From Streptococcus pneumoniae (GTDB lineage Bacteria > Bacillota > Bacilli > Lactobacillales > Streptococcaceae), in the NCBI RefSeq assembly GCF_001113365.1, contig NZ_CKYA01000006.1:1-64000 (forward strand): a stretch of DNA of 64,000 nt, read 5' to 3'. The notes beneath the pieces were generated by a model. The model worked only from the letters and a program-made list of their open reading frames with translations, was not told the origin of the DNA and made no database searches. The position numbers and the translations under genes are program-made. This document shows, one piece after another, positions 52,077-60,879 of this stretch; the first letter of the stretch is position 1; every line of letters starts with the position of its first letter.

Positions 52077-53346
52077 GCATCAGGAAATTCTAAGCTATTT
52101 GGAAGAATTACCAGTAGGTAAAAGGGTCAGTGTTCGTAGCATTTCCAACCATCTAGGAGTTAGTGATGGAACAGCCTATCGGGCTATTAAAGAAGCTGAA
52201 AACCGTGGAATTGTGGAGACCCGTCCTAGAAGTGGAACAATTCGTGTTAAATCCCAGAAAGTTGCTATCGAAAGATTAACTTTTGCTGAAATTGCAGAAG
52301 TGACTTCTTCTGAGGTTCTGGCTGGGCAAGAAGGTTTAGAGAGAGAATTTAGTAAGTTTTCAATCGGTGCTATGACTGAACAAAATATCTTGTCTTACCT
52401 TCACGATGGGGGACTCTTGATTGTCGGAGACCGGACCCGTATCCAACTGTTAGCACTTGAAAATGAAAATGCCGTTCTGGTTACAGGTGGATTTCAGGTT
52501 CATGATGATGTTCTTAAACTGGCCAATCAAAAAGGAATTCCTGTTCTGAGAAGCAAGCATGACACTTTCACTGTTGCGACTATGATCAATAAAGCCTTGT
52601 CAAATGTCCAAATCAAGACTGATATTTTGACAGTTGAGAAGCTTTATCGTCCAAGTCATGAGTATGGTTTTCTGAGAGAGACAGACACTGTTAAAGATTA
52701 TTTGGACTTGGTTCGTAAGAATCGTAGCAGCCGTTTCCCTGTTATTAATCAACATCAGGTCGTTGTTGGGGTTGTTACCATGAGAGACGCTGGTGATAAA
52801 TCACCAAGTACCACAATTGACAAGGTTATGTCTCGTAGTCTATTTTTAGTTGGATTATCGACAAATATTGCCAATGTGAGTCAACGGATGATTGCTGAAG
52901 ACTTTGAAATGGTACCGGTTGTTCGGAATAATCAAACCTTGCTTGGAGTTGTGACACGACGAGATGTCATGGCGAAGATGAGTCGTTCCCAAGTTTCTGC
53001 TCTACCGACTTTTTCTGAGCAGATTGGTCAAAAACTTTCTTATCACCATGATGAAGTAGTGATTACAGTGGAACCCTTTATGCTAGAGAAGAATGGTGTT
53101 TTGGCTAATGGTGTATTGGCAGAAATTCTGACCCACATGACTCAAGATTTAGTTGTGAATAGTGGTCGCAATCTCATCATCGAGCAGATGCTAATCTACT
53201 TTTTGCAGGCTGTTCAGATAGATGATATACTGCGCATTCAAGCACGCATTATCCATCATACTAGACGATCAGCTATTATTGATTACGATATTTATCATGG
53301 TCATCAGATTGTTTCAAAGGCAAATGTGACTGTTAAAATTAATTAG
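52069..53346 (+). CDS. spxR: SpxR-like regulator (HTH-DRTGG-CBS-HotDog)
   Basis: 425 aa in four parts: an N-terminal GntR/DeoR-like helix-turn-helix (1-60, SVRSISNHLGVSDGTAYRAIKEAE), a DRTGG domain (about 75-180), two CBS repeats (about 190-310, SRFPVINQHQVVVGVVTMRDA) and a C-terminal HotDog fold (about 320-425). This matches SpxR, which in pneumococcus activates pyruvate oxidase spxB and links it to metabolic state via ligands of the CBS domains. AAAGGAG lies before the ATG in the overlapping GNAT gene; map follows 15 bases downstream. Confidence 0.9.
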   Translation: MSKHQEILSYLEELPVGKRVSVRSISNHLGVSDGTAYRAIKEAENRGIVETRPRSGTIRVKSQKVAIERLTFAEIAEVTSSEVLAGQEGLEREFSKFSIGAMTEQNILSYLHDGGLLIVGDRTRIQLLALENENAVLVTGGFQVHDDVLKLANQKGIPVLRSKHDTFTVATMINKALSNVQIKTDILTVEKLYRPSHEYGFLRETDTVKDYLDLVRKNRSSRFPVINQHQVVVGVVTMRDAGDKSPSTTIDKVMSRSLFLVGLSTNIANVSQRMIAEDFEMVPVVRNNQTLLGVVTRRDVMAKMSRSQVSALPTFSEQIGQKLSYHHDEVVITVEPFMLEKNGVLANGVLAEILTHMTQDLVVNSGRNLIIEQMLIYFLQAVQIDDILRIQARIIHHTRRSAIIDYDIYHGHQIVSKANVTVKIN

Positions 53347-53361
53347 AAACTAGGAGAAAAA

Positions 53362-54222
53362 ATGATAACATTAAAATCAGCTCGTGAAATCGAAGCTATG
53401 GACAAGGCTGGAGATTTTCTAGCAAGTATTCATATCGGCTTACGTGATTTGATTAAGCCTGGCGTAGATATGTGGGAAGTTGAAGAATATGTTCGCCGTC
53501 GTTGTAAGGAAGAAAATTTCCTTCCGCTTCAGATTGGTGTTGACGGTGCTATGATGGACTATCCTTATGCTACCTGTTGCTCTCTTAATGATGAAGTAGC
53601 TCACGCTTTCCCTCGTCACTATATCTTGAAAGATGGAGATTTGCTCAAGGTTGACATGGTTTTGGGAGGTCCAATTGCTAAATCCGATTTGAATGTCTCA
53701 AAATTAAACTTCAACAATGTGGAACAAATGAAAAAATACACTCAGAGCTATTCTGGTGGTCTTGCAGACTCTTGTTGGGCTTATGCTGTAGGTACACCGT
53801 CCGAAGAAGTGAAAAACTTGATGGATGTAACCAAAGAAGCTATGTACAAGGGGATTGAGCAAGCTGTTGTTGGAAATCGTATCGGGGATATCGGTGCGGC
53901 TATTCAAGAATACGCTGAAAGCCGTGGTTACGGTGTAGTGCGTGATTTGGTTGGTCATGGTGTTGGCCCAACCATGCACGAAGAACCAATGGTTCCTAAC
54001 TATGGTATTGCTGGTCGTGGACTTCGTCTTCGTGAAGGAATGGTCTTGACTATTGAACCAATGATCAATACAGGTGACTGGGAAATTGATACAGATATGA
54101 AGACCGGTTGGGCCCATAAGACCATCGACGGTGGATTGTCATGTCAGTATGAACACCAATTCGTGATTACGAAAGATGGTCCTGTTATCTTGACTAGTCA
54201 AGGTGAAGAAGGAACTTATTAA
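53362..54222 (+). CDS. map: Methionine aminopeptidase type I with streptococcal insert
   Basis: 286 aa. Metal ligands of the pita-bread fold are at D97 region (KVDMVLGG), D108 region (KSDLNVS), H (GHGVGPTMHEEP), E (TIEPM) and the final E (CQYEHQF). Unlike the short E. coli enzyme, an insert of about 27 residues (KLNFNNVEQMKKYTQSYSGG and on) separates the two metal-binding aspartates from the rest, a feature known for the streptococcal enzyme. Removes initiator Met in the cytosol. TAGGAG precedes the ATG. Confidence 0.95.
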   Translation: MITLKSAREIEAMDKAGDFLASIHIGLRDLIKPGVDMWEVEEYVRRRCKEENFLPLQIGVDGAMMDYPYATCCSLNDEVAHAFPRHYILKDGDLLKVDMVLGGPIAKSDLNVSKLNFNNVEQMKKYTQSYSGGLADSCWAYAVGTPSEEVKNLMDVTKEAMYKGIEQAVVGNRIGDIGAAIQEYAESRGYGVVRDLVGHGVGPTMHEEPMVPNYGIAGRGLRLREGMVLTIEPMINTGDWEIDTDMKTGWAHKTIDGGLSCQYEHQFVITKDGPVILTSQGEEGTY

Positions 54223-54610
54223 AAGAAAGTGAAAAGGCTACTGGAAGTTTATTTTGAAGAAATTCAGTAGATCTTTTTATAATAAAACGTATTGTATCAA
54301 GCTTTTAATGCCTGGTATAATGCGTTTTTCTGATTTTAAGATTTTTTTCAACTTTGTTTGTAACGACATTATAACAGAGGGTCTAGGATTCAGGACTCTC
54401 CTCCTATATACTATTAGTAAAGCAAAACTAGGGGAGAATATTTTAGTGTCGCAATCTATTGTTTCTGTAGAGGTTCCACAATATTGTCGTTTTGATTCTA
54501 AAAAGAGCAATGGAATTCTGTTTAACGTTCGTATTGCCAATCTTAAATTTACCTTTTTCATATTGAAGTATTGAGCTAGTTTATGAAAAAATTGAGTGAA
54601 AGAGTTGAGT

Positions 54611-54658
54611 GTTTTAGAAACCTACAGTGTAGTATTCTAGTTTCAATCCACTATATTT
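54611..54658 (-). repeat. RUP-like repeat fragment (uncertain)
   Basis: On the minus strand ATATAGTGGATTGAAACTAG followed by AATACTACACTGTAGG resembles, from memory, the ends of pneumococcal RUP/IS630-Spn1 elements. Only about 45 bp is recognisable. Confidence 0.35.
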
Positions 54659-54695
54659 TGCTACTCCCCGTAAAGTTTCTATTTTCCCTGAATTC

Positions 54696-54704
54696 TGATA
54701 TAAT
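54696..54704 (+). promoter_or_regulatory. pcrA extended -10
   Basis: TGATATAAT, 33 bases before the pcrA ATG. Confidence 0.75.
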
Positions 54705-54737
54705 AGAAATATTGACTTCAAGAGTAAGGAAGAGAAG

Positions 54738-57029
54738 ATGAACGCATTATTAAATGGAATGAATGACCGTCAGGCTGAGGCGGTACAAACGACAGAAGGT
54801 CCCCTGTTGATCATGGCGGGGGCTGGTTCTGGGAAAACCCGAGTTTTGACCCACCGTATTGCTTATCTGATTGATGAAAAGCTGGTCAATCCTTGGAATA
54901 TCTTGGCCATTACCTTTACTAACAAGGCTGCGCGTGAGATGAAAGAGCGTGCTTATAACCTTAATCCAGCCACTCAGGACTGTCTGATTGCGACCTTCCA
55001 CTCCATGTGTGTGCGTATTTTGCGTCGTGATGCGGATCATATTGGCTACAACCGTAATTTTACTATTGTAGATCCAGGGGAGCAGCGAACACTTATGAAA
55101 CGCATTCTCAAGCAGTTAAACTTGGATCCTAAAAAATGGAATGAACGGAGTATCTTAGGGACTATTTCCAATGCTAAGAATGATTTAATTGATGATGTGG
55201 CTTATGCTGCTCAAGCCGGGGATATGTACACACAAATCGTGGCTCAGTGCTACACGGCTTACCAAAAAGAGCTTCGTCAGTCAGAGTCAGTTGACTTTGA
55301 TGATTTGATTATGCTGACCCTGCGTCTCTTTGACCAAAATCCTGATGTCTTGACCTACTACCAGCAGAAATTTCAATACATCCATGTTGATGAGTACCAA
55401 GATACCAACCACGCTCAGTATCAATTGGTCAAACTCTTGGCTTCCCGTTTTAAAAATATCTGTGTGGTTGGGGATGCTGACCAGTCTATCTATGGTTGGC
55501 GTGGTGCTGATATGCAGAATATTTTGGATTTTGAGAAAGATTATCCCCAAGCCAAGGTTGTTTTGTTGGAGGAGAATTACCGTTCCACCAAAACCATTCT
55601 TCAAGCGGCCAACGAGGTCATTAAAAACAATAAAAACCGCCGTCCTAAGAATCTCTGGACCCAAAACGCTGATGGGGAACAAATCGTTTACTACCGTGCC
55701 GATGATGAGCTGGATGAGGCTGTATTTGTAGCCAGAACTATCGATGAACTTAGTCGCAGTCAAAACTTCCTTCACAAGGATTTTGCAGTTCTCTATCGGA
55801 CTAATGCCCAGTCCCGTACTATTGAAGAAGCCCTTCTCAAGTCCAACATCCCTTATACAATGGTCGGAGGAACTAAGTTCTACAGCCGTAAGGAAATTCG
55901 TGATATTATTGCCTACCTCAACCTTATTGCCAATTTGAGTGACAATATTAGTTTTGAACGTATTATCAACGAACCGAAACGTGGAATTGGGCCAGGTACA
56001 GTTGAGAAAATCCGTGATTTTGCCAATATGCAAAATATGTCCATGCTAGATGCTTCTGCAAATATTATGTTGTCTGGAATCAAGGGTAAGGCAGCTCAAT
56101 CTATCTGGGATTTTGCCAATATGATTCTGGATTTGCGGGAGCAACTGGACCATTTAAGCATTACTGAGTTGGTTGAGGCTGTCCTTGAAAAAACAGGATA
56201 CGTCGATATTCTTAATGCCCAAGCGACCTTAGAAAGCAAGGCTCGGGTAGAAAACATCGAGGAGTTCCTCTCTGTGACGAAAAACTTTGATGACACCTCT
56301 GATGTGGCAGAAGAGGAAACTGGTCTGGACAAACTGAGTCGTTTCTTAAATGACTTGGCTTTGATTGCCGACACAGATTCAGGTAGTCAGGAGACATCAG
56401 AAGTGACCTTGATGACCCTGCATGCTGCCAAAGGTCTCGAGTTTCCAGTTGTCTTTTTGATTGGGATGGAAGAAAATGTCTTTCCGCTTAGCCGTGCAGC
56501 TGAAGATCAAGATGAACTAGAAGAAGAGCGCCGTCTAGCCTATGTAGGAATTACGCGTGCAGAGAAAATTCTCTATCTGACCAATGCCAACTCGCGCCTG
56601 CTTTTTGGTCGTACCAACTACAACCGTCCGACTCGTTTTATTAACGAAATCAGTTCAGACTTGCTTGAGTATCAAGGTCTGGCTCGTCCAGCAAATACAA
56701 GCTTTAAGGCATCTTATAGCAGTGGTGGGGTTGCCTTCGGTCAAGGTATGAGTTTGGCGCAGGCTCTCCAAGACCGTAAACGCGGTGTGGCACCAAAAAC
56801 TATCCAGTCAAGCGGTCTCCCATTTGCTCAATTTACAGCTGGCGCAAAATCCGCGTCTAGCGAGGCAAATTGGTCCATTGGTGACATTGCCCTCCACAAG
56901 AAATGGGGAGAGGGAACTGTTCTGGAAGTTTCAGGTAGCGGTGCTACGCAGGAATTGAAAATCAATTTCCCAGAAGTAGGTTTGAAAAAACTTTTAGCTA
57001 GTGTAGCCCCAATTGAGAAAAAAATCTAA
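54738..57029 (+). CDS. pcrA: ATP-dependent DNA helicase PcrA
   Basis: 763 aa superfamily 1A helicase. Motif I AGAGSGKTR, Ia TFTNKAAREM, II VDEYQDTN, III GDADQSIYGWRG, IV LEENYRST, V LMTLHAAKGLEFP, VI VGITRAE. The C-terminus (NWSIGDIALHKKWGEGTVLEVS) is a PcrA-type RNA polymerase/Tudor-like module. Unwinds DNA 3' to 5' in repair and clears protein roadblocks. GGAAGAG precedes the ATG. A terminator sits in the short gap to radC. Confidence 0.96.
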   Translation: MNALLNGMNDRQAEAVQTTEGPLLIMAGAGSGKTRVLTHRIAYLIDEKLVNPWNILAITFTNKAAREMKERAYNLNPATQDCLIATFHSMCVRILRRDADHIGYNRNFTIVDPGEQRTLMKRILKQLNLDPKKWNERSILGTISNAKNDLIDDVAYAAQAGDMYTQIVAQCYTAYQKELRQSESVDFDDLIMLTLRLFDQNPDVLTYYQQKFQYIHVDEYQDTNHAQYQLVKLLASRFKNICVVGDADQSIYGWRGADMQNILDFEKDYPQAKVVLLEENYRSTKTILQAANEVIKNNKNRRPKNLWTQNADGEQIVYYRADDELDEAVFVARTIDELSRSQNFLHKDFAVLYRTNAQSRTIEEALLKSNIPYTMVGGTKFYSRKEIRDIIAYLNLIANLSDNISFERIINEPKRGIGPGTVEKIRDFANMQNMSMLDASANIMLSGIKGKAAQSIWDFANMILDLREQLDHLSITELVEAVLEKTGYVDILNAQATLESKARVENIEEFLSVTKNFDDTSDVAEEETGLDKLSRFLNDLALIADTDSGSQETSEVTLMTLHAAKGLEFPVVFLIGMEENVFPLSRAAEDQDELEEERRLAYVGITRAEKILYLTNANSRLLFGRTNYNRPTRFINEISSDLLEYQGLARPANTSFKASYSSGGVAFGQGMSLAQALQDRKRGVAPKTIQSSGLPFAQFTAGAKSASSEANWSIGDIALHKKWGEGTVLEVSGSGATQELKINFPEVGLKKLLASVAPIEKKI

Positions 57030-57035
57030 TTTTTC

Positions 57036-57071
57036 ATCCTTCTCACGAATAATAAAGTGAGGAGGATTTTT
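57036..57071 (+). terminator. Terminator that contains the radC Shine-Dalgarno
   Basis: ATCCTTCTCAC (57036-57046) pairs with GTGAGGAGGAT (57057-57067), 11 bp with one wobble, followed by five T ending one base before the radC ATG. The radC ribosome-binding site GAGGAGG (57059-57065) is inside the stem. Confidence 0.85.
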
Positions 57072-57752
57072 ATGTATAGTATTTCATTCCAAGAAGATTC
57101 ACTATTACCAAGAGAAAGACTGGCCAAAGAAGGAGTGGAAGCGCTCAGTAACCAGGAGTTGCTAGCTATTTTACTCAGGACAGGAACACGTCAAGCTAGC
57201 GTTTTTGAAATTGCCCAGAAAGTTTTGATCAACCTTTCAAGTCTAACGGATTTGAAAAAAATGACCCTGCAGGAATTGCAGAGTCTGTCTGGTATCGGGC
57301 GAGTTAAGGCTATAGAATTGCAAGCTATGATTGAACTGGGGCATCGTATTCACAAGCATGAGACTATTGAGATGGAAAGTATTCTCAGCAGTCAAAAGTT
57401 GGCCAAGAAGATGCAGCAGGAATTAGGGGATAAAAAACAAGAGCACCTGGTGGCGCTCTATCTCAATACTCAAAATCAAATCATCCATCAACAGACCATT
57501 TTTATAGGTTCAGCTACTCGCAGTATCGCTGAACCGCGAGAGATCCTTCACTATGCAATCAAGCATATGGCGACTTCTCTCATCTTGGTTCACAATCATC
57601 CTTCAGGAGCGGTAGCGCCTAGCCGAAATGATGATCATGTCACTAAACTTGTCAAAGAAGCCTGCGAACTGATGGGGATTGTCCTCTTGGACCATTTGAT
57701 TGTCTCACAATCTAGTTACTTTAGTTACCGTGAAAAGACGGATTTAATCTAA
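57072..57752 (+). CDS. radC: RadC-family JAMM domain protein
   Basis: 226 aa from ATG 57072 (GAGGAGG upstream, inside a hairpin). An N-terminal helix-hairpin-helix-like part (LQSLSGIGRVKAIELQA) and a C-terminal MPN/JAMM metal site HNHPSGAVAPSRND. The family name is historical; RadC proteins are not proven repair enzymes in pneumococcus, and a role in competence-linked processes has been considered. Lies after pcrA, converging on a class-I amidotransferase with a 4-base overlap of ends. Confidence 0.9.
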   Translation: MYSISFQEDSLLPRERLAKEGVEALSNQELLAILLRTGTRQASVFEIAQKVLINLSSLTDLKKMTLQELQSLSGIGRVKAIELQAMIELGHRIHKHETIEMESILSSQKLAKKMQQELGDKKQEHLVALYLNTQNQIIHQQTIFIGSATRSIAEPREILHYAIKHMATSLILVHNHPSGAVAPSRNDDHVTKLVKEACELMGIVLLDHLIVSQSSYFSYREKTDLI

Positions 57753-58438
57753 AGTTCATTAACAACATAGTCAAAGAGTTTTTTATCTTTGGGGCGATTT
57801 TCAAATAGAAATTCTGGGTGCCATTGGACACCGAGAAAGGCAACATCATCCGTACTCATGACAGCTTCAATGATACCATCTTTAGGATCATGAGCCGTAA
57901 TCTTTAAATTTGGTGCTAAATCCTTGATACTCTGGTGATGGAAGGAGTTGATATGGGAGATTTCTCCATAGATTTCTCGAAGAACTGTATCAGGTTCTGT
58001 CACCAAGCGTTGGGTTGTGTACTCGGCGGAACAATCCTGCCAGTGATCTTCGATATCTTGGTACAAAGTTCCACCCATGGCAACGTTAAAGAGTTGTGTT
58101 CCACGGCAGACAGAAAAAATTGGCTTTTTCTGTTTAATAGCTTCCTTGATGAGGGCCAGTTCAAAGATATCCCTTTGAAGGTGGTAGTCATCGCTATCAA
58201 TGGTTTTTGGTTCACCATAGAATTTTGGATCAACATTTTGCCCACCTGTCAAGATGAGCTTGTCAATCAAACTGATATAGTGGCTAGCCATTTCTTGATC
58301 ACCAATCGGTAGGATGATGGGAATCCCTCCAGCATCTTTAACGCCTTCAACAAAGCCTTTTGCTGCGTAGCTCATCATGATGTCATCATCTGGATGAGTT
58401 TTTTCGTTTCCTGTAATCCCTATAACTGGTTTTTTCAT
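57749..58438 (-). CDS. Gamma-glutamyl-GABA hydrolase-like class I amidotransferase
   Basis: 229 aa. Peptidase C26 family (PuuD-like): nucleophile Cys in SVCRGTQLFNVAMGG, catalytic His in GVQWHPEF followed by Glu. PuuD splits gamma-glutamyl-GABA; the natural substrate in streptococci is unknown. It lies downstream of rex on the same strand (17-base gap) and may share its transcript. Confidence 0.88.
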   Translation of the reverse strand: MKKPVIGITGNEKTHPDDDIMMSYAAKGFVEGVKDAGGIPIILPIGDQEMASHYISLIDKLILTGGQNVDPKFYGEPKTIDSDDYHLQRDIFELALIKEAIKQKKPIFSVCRGTQLFNVAMGGTLYQDIEDHWQDCSAEYTTQRLVTEPDTVLREIYGEISHINSFHHQSIKDLAPNLKITAHDPKDGIIEAVMSTDDVAFLGVQWHPEFLFENRPKDKKLFDYVVNEL

Positions 58439-58455
58439 AAAATGATTTTCGCTTT

Positions 58456-59097
58456 CTAATCCTCTTTTCGCATGAAGTAGAGGAGGGTTTGGAGTTCACT
58501 TGTCAAATCGACATACTGAACGACCACGTCTTTTGGTAAATGCAGATGGACTGGTGAAAAACTAAGAATTCCTTTTACGCCAGCATCAACCAAGAGATTG
58601 GCAACTTCTTGTGACTTAACGCTGGGAACGGTCAGGATAGCAGTTTTGACATCAGCATCCTTGATTTTATCCTTGATTTGAGAAATCCCGTAAATGGGAA
58701 TTCCATCAGGAGTTTGGGTCCCGACTTCAGGATGGTCATCTAGGTCAAAGGCCATGATAATCTTCATCTTGTTACGTTCGTGGAAGCGATAGTGGAGAAG
58801 GGCATGGCCCATATTTCCAATACCAACCAGCATGACATTGGTGATGGAGTTATCATTAAGCAAATCGGCAAAAAACGTCATCAGTTTTTTGACATCATAG
58901 CCAAAACCACGACGACCTAGTTCACCAAAATAGGAAAAATCACGACGTACGGTCGCTGAATCAATACCGATAGCCTCTGCAATTTGTTTAGAGTTGGCAC
59001 GTTCAATCTTTTCTGCATGAAATCTCTTAAAAATTCGATAGTAGAGAGAGAGTCTTTTTGCTGTAGCTTTTGGAATAGCAGACTGTTTATCTTTCAC
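58456..59097 (-). CDS. rex: Redox-sensing repressor Rex
   Basis: 213 aa. An N-terminal winged helix (SKQIAEAIGIDSATVRRDFS) and a C-terminal NAD-binding Rossmann domain with LVGIGNMGHALL. Rex represses fermentation and NADH-oxidising genes when the NADH/NAD ratio is low and lets go when NADH rises. A Rex-like site lies in its own upstream region (59137-59154), suggesting autoregulation. Confidence 0.95.
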   Translation of the reverse strand: MKDKQSAIPKATAKRLSLYYRIFKRFHAEKIERANSKQIAEAIGIDSATVRRDFSYFGELGRRGFGYDVKKLMTFFADLLNDNSITNVMLVGIGNMGHALLHYRFHERNKMKIIMAFDLDDHPEVGTQTPDGIPIYGISQIKDKIKDADVKTAILTVPSVKSQEVANLLVDAGVKGILSFSPVHLHLPKDVVVQYVDLTSELQTLLYFMRKED

Positions 59098-59136
59098 AAA
59101 ATCACAACCTTTCTATTCTTCTATTTTATAGAAACA

Positions 59137-59154
59137 TTGTGAAAAAATCAACAA
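59137..59154 (-). promoter_or_regulatory. Candidate Rex operator upstream of rex
   Basis: TTGTGAAAAAATCAACAA resembles the Rex consensus TTGTGA-n6-TCACAA with one indel in the right half-site. It covers the -35 region of the probable rex promoter (minus -10 TAAAAT at 59123-59128). Confidence 0.4.
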
Positions 59155-59179
59155 AAACAAGAAAAAACTAAGAAAAATC

Positions 59180-59395
59180 TTAGTTTTGATGTAAAAAATC
59201 TGCATGTGATAGAAAACGGTAGAGGTCTCCGATCAGACCCTGGTAAACTTTCTGGCCCTTAAAAGTCAGAGAAGTCACATAAAGTGTATCTGGTAGGGTC
59301 ACACAGCCTGACAAAGCCAGCATGAGTGCCTCATAATCTTCATACTTGAGAGTCCGCTCTACATGATAGCTGTCTTTATAGGTCAGTTCAAACAT
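59180..59395 (-). CDS. DUF4649-family protein
   Basis: 71 aa from the ATG at 59395 (GATAGGT upstream); the frame extended to 59431 overlaps the DUF1831 gene. MFELTYKDSYHVERTLKYED and LPDTLYVTSLTFKGQKVYQG fit DUF4649, a small family confined to streptococci and relatives. Function unknown. Follows DUF1831 and cysteine desulfurase in one leftward operon. Confidence 0.8.
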   Translation of the reverse strand: MFELTYKDSYHVERTLKYEDYEALMLALSGCVTLPDTLYVTSLTFKGQKVYQGLIGDLYRFLSHADFLHQN

Positions 59396-59402
59396 ATGGG
59401 AC

Positions 59403-59750
59403 CTATCTTTCAGATTTTGTAAAGACACCACGTTCTACCAAGCTATCCATGAGGAAGTAGAATTTTTGCTGATGAATGTGGTGGTCTTCTGATTTGAAAA
59501 TATCAACTAGGCGTAGCCCAAACTTGTCAGTGATATTGATTTTAGCACCTGTAAGTTCCTTGTTAATGATGATTTTGAGTTGGAAGCCTTCACCGCTGTT
59601 TGGCACTTTTTCCAAAAGGCGAGTCAGTTCATAGTTACCAACTTTTGTCTCAAAAAAGGTATTATCTTTGAGGGTGAATTTTTTAACAGAAGGGCTAAGA
59701 GTGTAGTCGTAACGACAATTTTTTAACTGAATGGTTTTTTCAAATGCCAT
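59403..59750 (-). CDS. DUF1831-family protein
   Basis: 115 aa: MAFEKTIQLKNCRYDYTLSP, KFTLKDNTFFETKVGNYEL and VERGVFTKSER fit DUF1831, a lactobacillales family of unknown function. It begins four bases after the cysteine desulfurase stop, so it is co-translated with it; a link to sulfur trafficking is suggested by position only. Confidence 0.85.
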   Translation of the reverse strand: MAFEKTIQLKNCRYDYTLSPSVKKFTLKDNTFFETKVGNYELTRLLEKVPNSGEGFQLKIIINKELTGAKINITDKFGLRLVDIFKSEDHHIHQQKFYFLMDSLVERGVFTKSER

Positions 59751-59754
59751 ATGG

Positions 59755-60870
59755 CTAACCTCCGATAATTTCTTTTAAGTTTTTTGCGAGGGTTTGTAGG
59801 TCTTCAACGGTATTTTGTGGCGACAAACTGATACGAACGGATTCCTTCAAGCGTTCTGAATTTGCTCCGTACATAGCTTCAAGAACATGGCTGGATTGGA
59901 CAATGCCTGCCGTACAGGCTGAGCCAGTAGAGATTGAAATTCCAGCTAAATCTAGACGAAGGAGTAAGAGGTCGTTTTTCTGGCCAGGAAATCCAATATT
60001 GAGAACATAAGGGAGATGATGGTCTCCTCTGTTCAAGTAATATTGAATACCCTCTAGCTCTGTCAGAAAGGCAGTTTCTAGATTTTGTACATGTTGAAAA
60101 TGTTCTTCTTGCTGTTCTAGGTCCTCTTTTAGGGCTGCAACCATGCCTACGATAGCAGCTAAATTTTCAGTTCCTGCACGTTTTTTCTGTTCTTGGTCTC
60201 CGCCATGTAGATAGGAATCAAAATTCATGCTAGATGCGTAGAGAAAGCCGATTCCCTTAGGACCATGGAACTTGTGGGCAGAAGCAGTGAGAAAATCAAT
60301 GCCCAATTCTTCTGGGTGTATAGGGATTTTACCAATAGCCTGAACTGCATCGACATGATAGGCAGCAGGGTGTTGCTTAAGTATTTGGCCAATTTCAGCA
60401 ATGGGCAGTAGGTTTCCAGTCTCATTATTGGCAAACATGGTAGAAACCAAAATCGTATCATCACGTAAGGATTCTTGGATTTGCTGGGCCGTAATCTCTT
60501 GATTTTCTGGTTGGATAATGGTTGCTTCAAACCCAAAGTGTTGAACCAAGTAATCAATGGTTTCAAGGACAGCATGGTGTTCAATGGCAGTTGTGATGAT
60601 ATGTTTTCCTTGTTCTTGGTGACGAAAGCAGTACCCAATGATGGCAGTATTGTTGCCTTCTGTCCCACCAGAAGTGAAAAAGATATGTTGAGGTTTTGTC
60701 CCCAGTAACTGAGCTAGTTCCTGACGGGCTTCTCGCAAGAGTTTGCCAGCTTGACGACCATGTCCATGAATACTAGAAGGGTTTCCGTAGGTTTCTTGCA
60801 TCACCTTGGTCATAGCTGAAATAGCAACTGCTGACATAGGAGTTGTCGCAGCATTGTCCAAATAAATCAA
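59755..60870 (-). CDS. Cysteine desulfurase (NifS/IscS family)
   Basis: 371 aa class V aminotransferase fold. N-terminal IYLDNAATTP, TSGGTEGNNTAI (PLP phosphate), PLP lysine in LTASAHKFHGPKGIGFLY, and active-site Cys loop STGSACTAGI. Abstracts sulfur from cysteine for tRNA thiolation or cofactor synthesis; the Suf-type enzyme is usually elsewhere. Nine bases after prs and in the same operon as DUF1831 and DUF4649. Confidence 0.92.
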   Translation of the reverse strand: MIYLDNAATTPMSAVAISAMTKVMQETYGNPSSIHGHGRQAGKLLREARQELAQLLGTKPQHIFFTSGGTEGNNTAIIGYCFRHQEQGKHIITTAIEHHAVLETIDYLVQHFGFEATIIQPENQEITAQQIQESLRDDTILVSTMFANNETGNLLPIAEIGQILKQHPAAYHVDAVQAIGKIPIHPEELGIDFLTASAHKFHGPKGIGFLYASSMNFDSYLHGGDQEQKKRAGTENLAAIVGMVAALKEDLEQQEEHFQHVQNLETAFLTELEGIQYYLNRGDHHLPYVLNIGFPGQKNDLLLLRLDLAGISISTGSACTAGIVQSSHVLEAMYGANSERLKESVRISLSPQNTVEDLQTLAKNLKEIIGG

Positions 60871-60879
60871 AGAATCACC

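Larger units (their letters stand above)
54223..54737. other. Gene-poor gap between map and pcrA
   Basis: Two frames of about 95-106 codons oppose each other here (54254-54574 plus, 54277-54561 minus); both have poor composition and no recognised domain. The gap contains possible -10 hexamers (TGGTATAAT at 54313-54321), a repeat-like block (54611-54658) and the pcrA promoter. Confidence 0.5.

Noticed and set aside
54254..54574. Opposing 106- and 94-codon frames between map and pcrA
   Set aside because: Both are rich in Ile, Phe, Lys and Ser as expected of AT-rich noncoding DNA, lack domains, and oppose each other; kept only as a gap description.
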